Shown piece by piece: positions 27,558-35,936 of a DNA stretch of 42,623 nt. The translations under genes were made by a program, and so were the position numbers. Every line of letters starts with the position of its first letter. The first letter of the stretch is position 1. Source of the DNA: Flavobacteriia bacterium (GTDB taxonomy: Bacteria > Bacteroidota > Bacteroidia > Flavobacteriales > Flavobacteriaceae). The stretch lies in NCBI GenBank assembly GCA_004293045.1, contig RDXY01000015.1:1-42623 (forward strand), read 5' to 3'. The notes beneath the pieces are model-generated. The model saw only the letters and a program-made list of their open reading frames with translations. It was not told the DNA's origin and did no database searches.

Positions 27558-28283
27558 TTAATATTTTAATTTTGTCATTAAAATATAGCGGGCAATTTTG
27601 CTTTGTTTTCCACTGATGTATGCAGAACCATTTGGACTAAATCGTCTTGGATTTGGTAAAATTGCGGCAATTCCAGCGGCTTGCATTCGTGTTAAACTTT
27701 TACAGTCTCTTTTGTACCAATGTTGCGTAGCGGCTTCCGCGCCATAAATGCCATCGCCCATTTCAATACTATTTAGGTACACTTCAAGTATGCGTTCTTT
27801 TCCCCAAATTAATTCAATTAATACCGTATAATAGGCCTCTAATGCTTTTCTGAAATAACTTCTTCCTTGCCAAAGAAATACATTTTTTGCAGTTTGTTGG
27901 GTAATCGTACTTCCGCCTTTTAGTTTTTTACCTTTAAAATTTCCTACTGCAGCTTTTCGCATCGCAGAAAAGTCCAAACCATTGTGTTCAAAAAATCTAC
28001 CGTCTTCACTGGCAATAACCGCTTTTTGTAGGTTTTTAGAAATATTTTCTAGTGGAACCCAATGGTGCTTGGTTTCAATATTTTTACCTGCAGATTTATT
28101 TTCAAAATACCTGATTACCATAAGAGGCGTGTAAGGCACGGGCACAAATTTATAAAGCACTACAAAAAACAAACTAATAATATTGAACCAAATAATTAGT
28201 TTCCAAAAGAAACGCATTATTTGACTGAAAAATCCTTTTTTTCCAGTGCTTTTTGGTTTTATTGTTGCTTTTATTGCTGCCAT
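27558..28283 (-). CDS. mtgA: Monofunctional peptidoglycan glycosyltransferase
   Basis: Family GT51 enzyme that polymerises lipid II into glycan chains. 241 residues. One N-terminal membrane helix (about 25-47), then the GT51 motifs: VIASEDGRFFEHNGLDF with catalytic E93, KGGSTITQQTAKN, WGKERILEVYLNSIEMGDGIYGAEAA, and LTRMQAAGIAAILPNPRRFSP. No transpeptidase domain follows, so it is the monofunctional type. It begins 1 nt after the upstream FAD gene and is co-transcribed with it. Confidence 0.95.
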   Translation of the reverse strand: MAAIKATIKPKSTGKKGFFSQIMRFFWKLIIWFNIISLFFVVLYKFVPVPYTPLMVIRYFENKSAGKNIETKHHWVPLENISKNLQKAVIASEDGRFFEHNGLDFSAMRKAAVGNFKGKKLKGGSTITQQTAKNVFLWQGRSYFRKALEAYYTVLIELIWGKERILEVYLNSIEMGDGIYGAEAATQHWYKRDCKSLTRMQAAGIAAILPNPRRFSPNGSAYISGKQSKIARYILMTKLKY

Positions 28284-28284
28284 T

Positions 28285-29397
28285 TTATACTAAATCTGCT
28301 ACTTCTTTTCCAATTAAACTCCCTATAGCCACACCCATTCCGCCCATTCTAACGCCGCAATAGATATGATTGCTTAGTTGTTTTACAATTGGCTTTTTAG
28401 AATTTCCGATACCCATAATACCACTCCAACTATGTTCGATTTCAAAAGGGGTATCCGGCAAAATTACATTTTTTAACAAATCTTCCAAGCGATTTTGAAT
28501 TTTTTCAGTAGTTTCTAATGAAGTAGTGGTTTCTCCTTCAAAATCTAAGTTTCTACCCCCACCAAAAAGCACTCTATTGTTTATATTTCGGAAGTAATAA
28601 TAGCCTTGGTCTAAATGAAAAGTACCTTTGATGTGTAAATTTTCAATTGGTTTTGTAATTAAAACTTGCGCTCTAGCAGGTTTGACTTCGTTTTTGGTTA
28701 ATTCGGAAGCAAAACCATTTGTAGTGAAAATCAATTTTTTGGTTTTAAAAGTGACCTCATTGGTTACAACTTCCACCTCATTATTTGTTTCTTGATAATC
28801 AGTAACCGTTTGATGGTTTAGAAGTAAAATATCGTGTAATGCTGCTTTTTTTAATAAGGCTTGCATCATATTTCCGGTGTCAATTTGACCTTCAAAAGCA
28901 TTAAAAATTAAATATTCAAACGTGTTTTTAAATTTAAAACTAGCGGTTACTTTGGCATACACATCAGATTTAAATAATGGCCGAACAATATCGTTTATGA
29001 AAGGAATTTTTGATAGGCAATCATTATAAAATGCTTCGTCCTCTTTCAGAAACACTTCGTAACCGCCTAAAGGTTGATAATCAATGGTGGCATCACCTAA
29101 GTTGTTTCGAAGCAGTTGCAACCCAGCATATCTTTTTTGAATTAATTGGATAACTTCTTCTTCAGTATGTGTTTTTAAATCGTCAAGAATTTCGGAAACA
29201 CTTCCAAAACAAGCAAAACCAGCGTTTTTGGTACTGGCACCTTGAGGTAAAGCCCCTTTTTCTAAAAGTATAATTTTGGCTTTTGGAAACCGTTCTCTTA
29301 ACCGAATCGCGGTATGTAACCCTACAATTCCGCTACCCACTATGGTAAAATCCACGTTGGAGAACCAATTTTTTATTTCCCAATAGCTCAGTTGCAT
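28285..29397 (-). CDS. FAD-dependent oxidoreductase, DAO family
   Basis: 370 residues. A Rossmann FAD-binding motif near the N-terminus (FTIVGSGIVGLHTAIRL, then an acidic strand end in IILLEKG), followed by GASTKNAGFACFGS, the DAO-type flavin contact. A C-terminal HIYCGVRMGGMGVAIGSLIG segment closes the FAD site. The family covers D-amino-acid and glycine oxidases and related enzymes; the substrate is not evident. It is first of a three-gene operon with mtgA and the SDR, with a near-consensus promoter upstream. Confidence 0.92.
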   Translation of the reverse strand: MQLSYWEIKNWFSNVDFTIVGSGIVGLHTAIRLRERFPKAKIILLEKGALPQGASTKNAGFACFGSVSEILDDLKTHTEEEVIQLIQKRYAGLQLLRNNLGDATIDYQPLGGYEVFLKEDEAFYNDCLSKIPFINDIVRPLFKSDVYAKVTASFKFKNTFEYLIFNAFEGQIDTGNMMQALLKKAALHDILLLNHQTVTDYQETNNEVEVVTNEVTFKTKKLIFTTNGFASELTKNEVKPARAQVLITKPIENLHIKGTFHLDQGYYYFRNINNRVLFGGGRNLDFEGETTTSLETTEKIQNRLEDLLKNVILPDTPFEIEHSWSGIMGIGNSKKPIVKQLSNHIYCGVRMGGMGVAIGSLIGKEVADLV

Positions 29398-29417
29398 ATT
29401 CTATTTTCTTAAAAAAG

Positions 29418-29446
29418 TAAATGTAGTAAAATGTTTTAGATTGCAA
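29418..29446 (-). promoter_or_regulatory. Probable promoter of the FAD oxidoreductase-mtgA-SDR operon
   Basis: On the minus strand TTG (29446-29444), 18-nt spacer, TACATTTA (29425-29418): one mismatch from the Bacteroidota consensus, 21 bp before the start codon. Confidence 0.55.
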
Positions 29447-30076
29447 AGGCATTCTTTTTTGATTTACTTTTTTACTAAATCAATAGCCTTAGTAGAATCA
29501 AAGAAGTATTTATATTTTTATATAGGTGAAAAAAGACAAATAACTAGTTGAACTTAAAAAACCAATCCCAATCACTTATTTTAAGACGAGCCATTGTGAA
29601 ACCACTTGATAGCTGGGTTGCATTTTTTTTTCAATTATTTTGCGACATAAATTGCTGCATTTTATTTTAAAAAAATAGGTTGCCACAAATTTATATTTAG
29701 TTTTTACTTTCAAGTAGTTATCATTCTACATAAATAAATTTCATCCTTCATATTATTAGTTTTAAATTAGAAATTATCAATAGTATCTATAATTAAGTGT
29801 ATTATTCTATGTTAGTAGTGTTAAAAAAATAAGATTTATTTATAAAATTTTAAAATAATGTTCATTTTCGATAGGTCATGTTCATTTTCGTTAATTAATT
29901 GTAAAAGAAAGCATATAGTTTTGAAAAATATTGCGAAGTAATGCTCAATGTTTATAAAATTCAAACGGCTAATTTTAAGCATATACACCAAAGTGAGGAT
30001 CGCTTTGCTTCACTAAACAAAAAAACTGAGCATATAAATATTTAAATAAGTTATAAGCAATTTTAAACACATACAT
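29447..30076. other. 630-bp stretch without a gene, carrying short repeats
   Basis: No convincing ORF on either strand. Contents: a hairpin TTGATTTA / TAAATCAA with a 9-nt loop (about 29459-29483); two direct copies of ATGTTCATTTTCG with 20-bp period (29858-29870 and 29878-29890); a TAGTTTTG box (29916-29923) with TTG 14 nt upstream (tight spacing); and three copies of AGCATATA (near 29910, 29978 and 30030). It may be eroded mobile DNA plus the leader of the next gene. Confidence 0.5.
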
Positions 30077-30739
30077 ATGAAAAAAATTACAACATTATCG
30101 ACCTTACTACTATTAACAAACCTTGTATTTGGACAAGTTGAAGGGACAAAAGAAATTACCAAAAATGACGCTGATGCTCTTGGTAACATTAAAACGAAGG
30201 GCATAAAATATGGTATTTCAATGGGATTTAATCGAGCATTTGACAATCTTTATGATGCAAGAATTTCACCTGTTGACACCACTTTAATACTGCAGAAAAC
30301 ATCTAATATTTCTTTTCTACTGTCTACTTCAGTTTCCTTTCCAATTTTAAAGAGTTGGTTTGGCGGCAGTTATTATAGAAAATTAGATGCAAGTGGAAAT
30401 CCAATAGGTGACCCTTATTTTGTTCCAAGAGGATTATCTGTAATTGCTTCTTTGAATTTAGTTACTTTTAATTCTGCATTAGGAGGATCTGGACTTTTCA
30501 ACCAAAAACTTGATGGTGGACTTGGACTTGGTTACACCTTTGGCGAAAATGTACAAATAGCATTGACTTACGAGATGATTTCTTTTAGACAGCCGAGAGA
30601 CTTTTTAAAAAACTACGAGGGTAAGGTTGTAAAAGTAAATAATCAAAATTTATCTAGCATTGCAATCGACAACAATGACTATTACATTGACAAATATGTA
30701 CCTTCTATTTCGTTCAAGGTGATATATATTCTAAACTAA
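30077..30739 (+). CDS. Exported hypothetical protein, probable outer-membrane beta-barrel
   Basis: 220 residues, family not recognised. A clear signal peptide (MKKITTLSTLLLLTNLVFGQ, 1-20). The rest has alternating hydrophobic/polar stretches and glycine-rich turns (GIKYGISMGFNRAF, ISFLLSTSVSFPIL, LDGGLGLGYTFGENVQIALTYEMISF) that suggest an eight- to ten-strand small barrel, ending in YVPSISFKVIYILN with a hydrophobic last strand. It stands alone between 680 bp of non-coding DNA and the TIR cassette. A link with either neighbour is not shown by the sequence. Confidence 0.75.
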   Translation: MKKITTLSTLLLLTNLVFGQVEGTKEITKNDADALGNIKTKGIKYGISMGFNRAFDNLYDARISPVDTTLILQKTSNISFLLSTSVSFPILKSWFGGSYYRKLDASGNPIGDPYFVPRGLSVIASLNLVTFNSALGGSGLFNQKLDGGLGLGYTFGENVQIALTYEMISFRQPRDFLKNYEGKVVKVNNQNLSSIAIDNNDYYIDKYVPSISFKVIYILN

Positions 30740-30889
30740 ATAAGACACGAATAAAAACTGCTTATAAAAGCTCATTTGCAAGTGGCGTATCTGGTTCGAC
30801 TGAGCAGAAATTGTGGGTATGTGAAAGTGATAAACGCTACACCACTTTTGACCGTTGGTTATCAGGTAAACCTTTAACAAATCATTCAT
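30740..30889. other. 150-bp spacer before the TIR cassette
   Basis: No ORF. It contains GACACGAATAAAAACTGC, GCAAGTGGCG, and CCACTTTTGACCGTTGGTTAT, the last partly matching in inverse the AACCAAAAGTGGCGG found just after the cassette. GACACGAA and GCAAGTGG also recur in the spacer at 31780-32118. No full promoter match was found. Confidence 0.4.
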
Positions 30890-31282
30890 ATGGAAGACAA
30901 AATAAAGCATCTTGAATTTGCACAAGGAATTATTAATCGAATGGGACAAAACTCTTTCATAATTAAAGGCTGGACAGTGACACTTATTTCAGCCTTGTTT
31001 GCCCTTGCTGCAAAAGACACTAATCAAAAGTTTATTTTAGTAGCATATTTTCCAACCATAATATTTTGGTTACTTGACAGTTATTTTCTTTACCAAGAAA
31101 GACTTTTTAGAAAAGTTTATACTCACATAAGTAAACAAAAAATCATTGATTTTTCATTAGCAACAAAAGACTTTGACGAAGGATTGAGTGATTGGGCTTC
31201 TGTTGCATTTTCGAAGACAATTTTACTCTTTTATGGTTGCATTATCGCAACTTTATTGACCGTAATGTTCATAATAAATTAA
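30890..31282 (+). CDS. Small three-helix membrane protein paired with a TIR protein
   Basis: 130 residues, no characterised family known to me. It begins with an amphipathic helix (KIKHLEFAQGIINRMGQNSF), then two hydrophobic helices (about 26-42, GWTVTLISALFALAA; and 47-69, ILVAYFPTIIFWLLDSYFLY), a charged connector of about 38 residues (QERLFRKVYTHISKQKI), and a third helix (108-129, KTILLFYGCIIATLLTVMFII). The layout recalls small membrane effectors of nucleotide-signalling defence systems (for example SLATT-type), but there is no sensor domain such as SLOG, SIR2 or macro. The TIR gene starts 5 nt after its stop, so the pair is an operon; my inference is that this protein is the effector or partner of the TIR enzyme. 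Confidence 0.85.
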   Translation: MEDKIKHLEFAQGIINRMGQNSFIIKGWTVTLISALFALAAKDTNQKFILVAYFPTIIFWLLDSYFLYQERLFRKVYTHISKQKIIDFSLATKDFDEGLSDWASVAFSKTILLFYGCIIATLLTVMFIIN

Positions 31283-31287
31283 TCAAA

Positions 31288-31779
31288 ATGGCAAAACAAG
31301 TATTTTACAGCTTTCATTATGACAATGATAATTGGAGAGCATCGCAAGTTAGAAACATTGGTGTAATTGAAGGCAACAGACCAGCTCCCGACAATGACTG
31401 GGAAACCATTAAAAAAGGTGGAGAAAAGGCAATTCAAAAATGGATTGACGATCAAATGCATTATCGTTCTTGCACCATTCTTTTGGTTGGTTCTGCAACC
31501 GCAGATAGAAAGTGGATAGATTATGAAATCCAAAAAACTTGGGAGGAGGGAATGGGACTTGTAGGAATTTGTATTCATAATCTCAAAGACAGAAATGGTA
31601 ATCAATCTACTCAAGGTAAAAACCCTTTTTTAGGTTTTAATATCAACGGAACTCCTTTAAGTCAGATTGTAAAATTGTATAATCCACCTTTTTCGGACAG
31701 TAAATTAGTTTACAACCATATTAGTGAAAACCTATTAAAATGGGCGGAAGAATCAGTTGTAATAAGAAAAAAATATTGA
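31288..31779 (+). CDS. TIR-like protein of the ThsB (DUF1863) type
   Basis: 163 residues, one TIR-like domain. Visible: the first strand KQVFYSFHYDNDNWRASQVRN (3-23); ETIKKGGEKAIQKWIDDQM (39-57); the second strand CTILLVGSATADRKW (62-76); the helix WIDYEIQKTWEEG with E80, probably the catalytic glutamate of the NAD-processing site; then MGLVGICIHNLKD (89-101) and GKNPF. In Thoeris, ThsB proteins of this family make a cyclic-ADPR-type signal on phage infection that activates ThsA. No ThsA is present here; the only partner is the small membrane protein 5 nt upstream. A frame extends upstream to 31192, but it overlaps the preceding gene and ATG 31288 begins exactly at the domain, so I chose that start. 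Confidence 0.88.
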   Translation: MAKQVFYSFHYDNDNWRASQVRNIGVIEGNRPAPDNDWETIKKGGEKAIQKWIDDQMHYRSCTILLVGSATADRKWIDYEIQKTWEEGMGLVGICIHNLKDRNGNQSTQGKNPFLGFNINGTPLSQIVKLYNPPFSDSKLVYNHISENLLKWAEESVVIRKKY

Positions 31780-32118
31780 AACATAAATTACCTTTCACTA
31801 ACAGCACCTAACCAAAAGTGGCGGTTCAGTGGTTAAATCAAGCTTTTTGCTTCCATCAAAGTTTGTAGTAGGTTGACAGTAAAATGCTTCGAAATCGCCA
31901 ACTTGTTTTAGCCGCAAAACCTTAGCCGCAAACCTATTACGAAAATTACGCATAAAACAACGTTCTTAAAAATATTTAGTAGCTACGAATTGCGAGATTT
32001 GTTCATTACTCAAAGAAAAAAATGAAATAGTGAAACATGCTGACACGAAAAAAAAGCAAGTGGGCAAAACTTAACCGCACAAGTCCTTATTATAATGGTG
32101 CAAAATAATTTAATTAAA
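31780..32118. other. 340-bp stretch without a gene after the TIR cassette
   Basis: No convincing ORF. It contains CACCTAACCAAAAGTGGCGG near 31806; a tandem repeat TTAGCCGCAAAACC / TTAGCCGCAAACC (31908-31934); GACACGAAAAAAAAGCAAGTGG near 32042; and the leader of the next gene. It is locally richer in G+C than its surroundings and shares short words with the spacer before the TIR cassette, so it may be a cassette boundary. Confidence 0.45.
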
Positions 32119-32442
32119 ATGAAACAGGTAATGTTTTCTTTAGCATTTATGCTAATCGGTTCGTTTGCTTTTGCAAATGATTCTCAGTCAATTGAATTTA
32201 ACAATGAAACTAAAACGGAGAATGTAGTGTCTAACAAGGTTATTGATTTTAACACTTTTGTAGCCAATTTTGACTATAAAAATATTGATAAGGACTCAAT
32301 AACTTTCGACGTTATGAGAAATTCATTTATTCATACTGATTCTTGTGGTAACACATGGACAGTTGATTATTGGGGTTTCTCTTTCTTTGAAGTAATTCAA
32401 ATCCTTTGGGAATTAGACAGTCTTCTTTGCTGGTTAGCTTAA
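32119..32442 (+). CDS. Small secreted protein with aromatic, two-cysteine C-terminus
   Basis: 107 residues, family not recognised. The signal peptide MKQVMFSLAFMLIGSFAFAN is cut at about residue 20. The mature part is acidic and Asn-rich to about residue 65, then ends in a hydrophobic aromatic tail (TWTVDYWGFSFFEVIQILW) with C76 and C104. I start at ATG 32119; an upstream in-frame ATG at 32095 would spoil the signal peptide. A hairpin terminator follows the stop, then a GLPGLI gene and a large outer-membrane barrel gene. A fragment of a paralogue lies at the far end of that group (35933). Secreted substrate or signalling peptide is a guess from context. Confidence 0.75.
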   Translation: MKQVMFSLAFMLIGSFAFANDSQSIEFNNETKTENVVSNKVIDFNTFVANFDYKNIDKDSITFDVMRNSFIHTDSCGNTWTVDYWGFSFFEVIQILWELDSLLCWLA

Positions 32443-32449
32443 TTTAATT

Positions 32450-32483
32450 TGCTTATCCTTATCTTTTGAGGATAAGCATTTTT
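32450..32483 (+). terminator. Hairpin terminator or attenuator between peptide and GLPGLI genes
   Basis: Ten-bp perfect stem TGCTTATCCT (32450-32459) / AGGATAAGCA (32469-32478), 9-nt loop, followed by TTTTT. It would let the small secreted protein be made in excess of the downstream membrane proteins if readthrough is partial. Confidence 0.8.
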
Positions 32484-32504
32484 ACAATATTAAAAATTTT
32501 TAAT

Positions 32505-33305
32505 ATGAAACAAATAAAAATATTTTTACTATTAATAATTTCAAATTCAGTTTTGGGTCAAAATAAAATTATTGACACATTAAAATATGAAATTGTATAC
32601 AATTATAAATATCAAATAAATAAAGCTGATACTTTAAACATACAAACTGAAAGTATGGTTTTAAAAATTGGTAAACACTTATCTGAATATGTAAGTTACA
32701 ACAAAACATTAGTAAAAGAGAAACTAAAGGAGATGTCTGAAAGTGGTAACGTTGATATGCGGAATGTGCCTAAAGCAAGAATTCTTTATAGAATAGTTAA
32801 AGATCATAGTAATAAAGATATTCTGTTTTTTAACTCTTTTGGCACTACTAAATTATTTTATTATGAACCGATTGGCCAATTTTTTTGGCAATTAATTGAT
32901 GAAGAAAAAGAAATTTTAGGATATAAATGTAAAAAAGCTATCACAACATTTTCAGGAAGAGATTATATAGCATGGTATTCTATTGATTTAACTTTATCCG
33001 AAGGTCCATACAAATTCTATGGTTTACCGGGTTTAATTTTAAGCATATCTGATGACAAGAGACAACACGCTTTTGATGCAATTGGCATTAAAAAAATTAA
33101 TGAGAGTTATAATTTAGAATATGATAAACATGTTAAAGTATCAAAAAGTGAATATTTACAAACTGTAAATAAAATCAAAGAAAAACCGTCGTTAATGGCT
33201 CAATCAGACTTAATGCAATTTTCTAAAGAAATGTTGGATAAATTAGATACCAAAGGAAAAGAAAAGTTTAATTATGAAAACAACCCAATTGAACTAACTG
33301 AATAA
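32505..33305 (+). CDS. GLPGLI family protein
   Basis: 266 residues, exported (signal peptide about 1-19, FLLLIISNSVLGQ). The family motif GLPGLI is exact at 173-178 in YKFYGLPGLILSISDD, preceded by GYKCKKAITTFSGRDYIAWYS, also typical. These Bacteroidota proteins have no assigned biochemical role. I use ATG 32505 because the signal peptide begins there; an upstream ATG (32466) lies inside the terminator arm. The next gene starts immediately after its TAA, with no gap, which indicates coupled synthesis with the outer-membrane barrel. Confidence 0.9.
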   Translation: MKQIKIFLLLIISNSVLGQNKIIDTLKYEIVYNYKYQINKADTLNIQTESMVLKIGKHLSEYVSYNKTLVKEKLKEMSESGNVDMRNVPKARILYRIVKDHSNKDILFFNSFGTTKLFYYEPIGQFFWQLIDEEKEILGYKCKKAITTFSGRDYIAWYSIDLTLSEGPYKFYGLPGLILSISDDKRQHAFDAIGIKKINESYNLEYDKHVKVSKSEYLQTVNKIKEKPSLMAQSDLMQFSKEMLDKLDTKGKEKFNYENNPIELTE

Positions 33306-35936
33306 ATGAAAAAGATTTTATGGGGACTAATTTTCATTAGTAATGCTATTTATTCCCAAACAACAATTAAAGGGAACATTTCTGATAGTAATACTAAAGC
33401 TATACCAAATTCAAGTGTTTTAATTCTTAAAAAAGCTACTGATGATGTTATTGCTTATGCTATTTCAGACCGCAAGGGGAATTATAGCGTCACTTTCTCA
33501 TCAACTTACAATGAAATTGATATTCAAGTAAGGTGTATGGGCTATGAAACTATTACTGAAACTATTAATTCTATTACGCAAAATAAAAATTTTTATCTAA
33601 AAGAAAAGATGTTTGAGATCAAAGAAGTTATTGTAAAAAAAACAGCAATAACCCAAATTGGCGACACCATTAAATATTCTGTTAACTCTTTTTCAAAAGA
33701 ACAAGATAGAAGCATTGGCGATGTTTTGAAAAGAATGCCAGGTATTGAAGTTTTGAGTGATGGTAAAGTTCTCTATCAAGGAAAACCAATCAACAAATAT
33801 TATATTGAAGGATTAGATTTACTTGAAGGCAAATATAATTTAGCAAATGACAATTTGCCATACAAAGATGTAACTCAAGTTCAGATATTAGAAAATCATC
33901 AACCCATAAGAGCCTTAGATAGTCTAAAATTTTCTGACCAAGCAGCTCTAAACATTAAACTAAAAAATACTAATACTTTTACAGGACAAGCTCGTTTAGG
34001 TAGTGGATTTAGTCCACTGCTTTGGGATGCAAATAGTACCCCAATGCTTTTTACCAAAAAAAAACAAATGCTTACCACTTATCAGGCAAATAACACAGGT
34101 GAAAATTTAACATCACAAGTAAAAAAACATACCATTGAAGATTTACTCAATCAATTTGAAAACAATACTGAAAAAACAGATTGGTTAGGTATTCAACAAT
34201 TAACTACACCCTCCTTTACTGAAAAAAGATGGTTAGAAAATAATATTCATTTATTTTCAAGTAATTATTTACAAAAATTAAAAAATGACTTTGAAATGAG
34301 AGTGAATTTAGCTTATTTAAATGATTGTCAACAACAAAATGGTTTTACTAATACCGAATTTATTACTCCAACAAACACCATTACTATTTTAGAAGAAAAG
34401 CAAAATCAATTTTTTTTTAATTCGTTACAAACCAATATTACTTTGCAAAAAAATGACGACAAAAATTATTTTAAAAATAGTATAGAATTTCAAGGTTTTT
34501 GGGACAGTCAAAGAGGAACTATTTTGTTAAACAATCAACAATTAAATCAACAGTTAAACAATGCGTTTTTTAGATTATCCAATAATTTAAAGACCATTTT
34601 CCCAATGGGTAAACAAATGATAACTTTAAACTCCTATATAGGTTTAAACAAAACACCTCAAACCTTAAATGTAAACCCAGGTCAGTTTGAGAATCTATTA
34701 AATAATAATGTTCCATTTGCTAATGTTATACAACAAGTTGACTTAAAAACATTTTATACAAACAATTCATTTGGATTTACAAAAGCAATTAAAAGATTTT
34801 CAATTGAGCCAAAAATTGGATTTCAAATAGAAAACCAGCAACTTAATACAGAAATTATTACAACCGAAAATAGTAATTTAAGCAATGATTTTTCAAATAA
34901 CTTAAATTGGTTTCGCTCCAAAATTTATACAGATATTCAAACGCAATATAAAATAGATAAATGGCGTATTGAATTAACAACACCAATAAATTATCATTCT
35001 TATCAAATTAAAGATTATCCTTTACAAACATCAGAGCAAATTGATAGAATAACTTTCGAACCGAGACTTTCGGCAATTTATGAGGTAAATTCCTTTTGGA
35101 AAATTAACTCATCAATTAATTTTTCTAATCAATTTGGCACAATAAATCAATTTCATTATGCCTACATTTTACAAAATTACAGAAACTTACAACGTATAAA
35201 TGCACCTTTACCTCAAAATTCTAATCAAAACTACTCTTTTGGTATTGCCTATCGGAATCCCATAAAAACGGTGTTTTGGAATGTGATGTATATAAATAGT
35301 AAAAGTGATAATAATTTACTTTACCAAACACGAATTTTGCCTAATGGTGCTACCGAATTACAAGCAGTAGAAAAAGACAATATCAGAAATAACCACAACA
35401 TTTCTGCAAGAGCTAGTAAATATACTAGTAAAATTAAGTCAAATTTTACACTAAATGCAACTTTTGGACTTCAAGAATTTCAACAATTAATAAACAACAA
35501 TTTAACGGATATAAAAAATCAAAACTTAACCATTGGTAATAAAATAGATACTGATATTACAAACAAGATTAATGTTGAATATCAAGCTAATTGGATAGTT
35601 TCAAAAAACACAGTTCAAAATCAAGAAAACCCGTCAATAACACAACAAAGTCATGTTTTTAATTTAAATATTTATCCATCTAAAAATCAGTATTTTGCAA
35701 TAAAATCAGAATACATTAAGAATAACTTGTTTACAGAAAGAACAGAAAACATTTTTACAGATTTCATTTACAGATATACAATAACAAAAAAGAAAATAGA
35801 TTTGGAATTCCAATTTTCTAATATTTTCAACACGACAAATTTTAGAACAATAAACATAAATGATTTTAGCTATATAGAAACAAATTTTAACCTAAGACCA
35901 AGACAAATGTTGTTTAAAATAAGATTTACGTTATGA
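33306..35936 (+). CDS. Outer-membrane beta-barrel protein with CarboxypepD_reg and plug domains (TonB-receptor-like)
   Basis: 876 residues. Signal peptide 1-18 (LIFISNAIYSQ); a CarboxypepD_reg-like beta domain about 19-100 (IKGNISDSNTKAIPNSSVL); a plug-like region about 110-225 (SIGDVLKRMPGIEVLSDGKVLYQGKPINKYYIEGLDLL); then a long Asn/Gln/Thr-rich barrel ending in RPRQMLFKIRFTL. It is the barrel type often found next to GLPGLI proteins; TonB dependence is not certain because I do not see a clear TonB box. The gene abuts the GLPGLI gene, and its stop overlaps the ATG of the truncated peptide gene (ATGA). The substrate is unknown; the small secreted protein upstream is a candidate partner. Confidence 0.88.
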   Translation: MKKILWGLIFISNAIYSQTTIKGNISDSNTKAIPNSSVLILKKATDDVIAYAISDRKGNYSVTFSSTYNEIDIQVRCMGYETITETINSITQNKNFYLKEKMFEIKEVIVKKTAITQIGDTIKYSVNSFSKEQDRSIGDVLKRMPGIEVLSDGKVLYQGKPINKYYIEGLDLLEGKYNLANDNLPYKDVTQVQILENHQPIRALDSLKFSDQAALNIKLKNTNTFTGQARLGSGFSPLLWDANSTPMLFTKKKQMLTTYQANNTGENLTSQVKKHTIEDLLNQFENNTEKTDWLGIQQLTTPSFTEKRWLENNIHLFSSNYLQKLKNDFEMRVNLAYLNDCQQQNGFTNTEFITPTNTITILEEKQNQFFFNSLQTNITLQKNDDKNYFKNSIEFQGFWDSQRGTILLNNQQLNQQLNNAFFRLSNNLKTIFPMGKQMITLNSYIGLNKTPQTLNVNPGQFENLLNNNVPFANVIQQVDLKTFYTNNSFGFTKAIKRFSIEPKIGFQIENQQLNTEIITTENSNLSNDFSNNLNWFRSKIYTDIQTQYKIDKWRIELTTPINYHSYQIKDYPLQTSEQIDRITFEPRLSAIYEVNSFWKINSSINFSNQFGTINQFHYAYILQNYRNLQRINAPLPQNSNQNYSFGIAYRNPIKTVFWNVMYINSKSDNNLLYQTRILPNGATELQAVEKDNIRNNHNISARASKYTSKIKSNFTLNATFGLQEFQQLINNNLTDIKNQNLTIGNKIDTDITNKINVEYQANWIVSKNTVQNQENPSITQQSHVFNLNIYPSKNQYFAIKSEYIKNNLFTERTENIFTDFIYRYTITKKKIDLEFQFSNIFNTTNFRTININDFSYIETNFNLRPRQMLFKIRFTL

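Noticed and set aside
31192..31287. Upstream extension of the TIR gene
   Set aside because: It would overlap the membrane-protein gene by 91 nt and adds residues with no TIR similarity; ATG 31288 starts at the domain.
30890..31779. Complete type I Thoeris system
   Set aside because: No ThsA (SIR2-SLOG) or membrane-macro protein is encoded nearby, so the pair cannot be called classical Thoeris.
31806..31840. Possible integron attC site (ACCTAAC and GTTAAAT)
   Set aside because: The two core motifs are only about 25 nt apart and not complementary, and no integrase is present.
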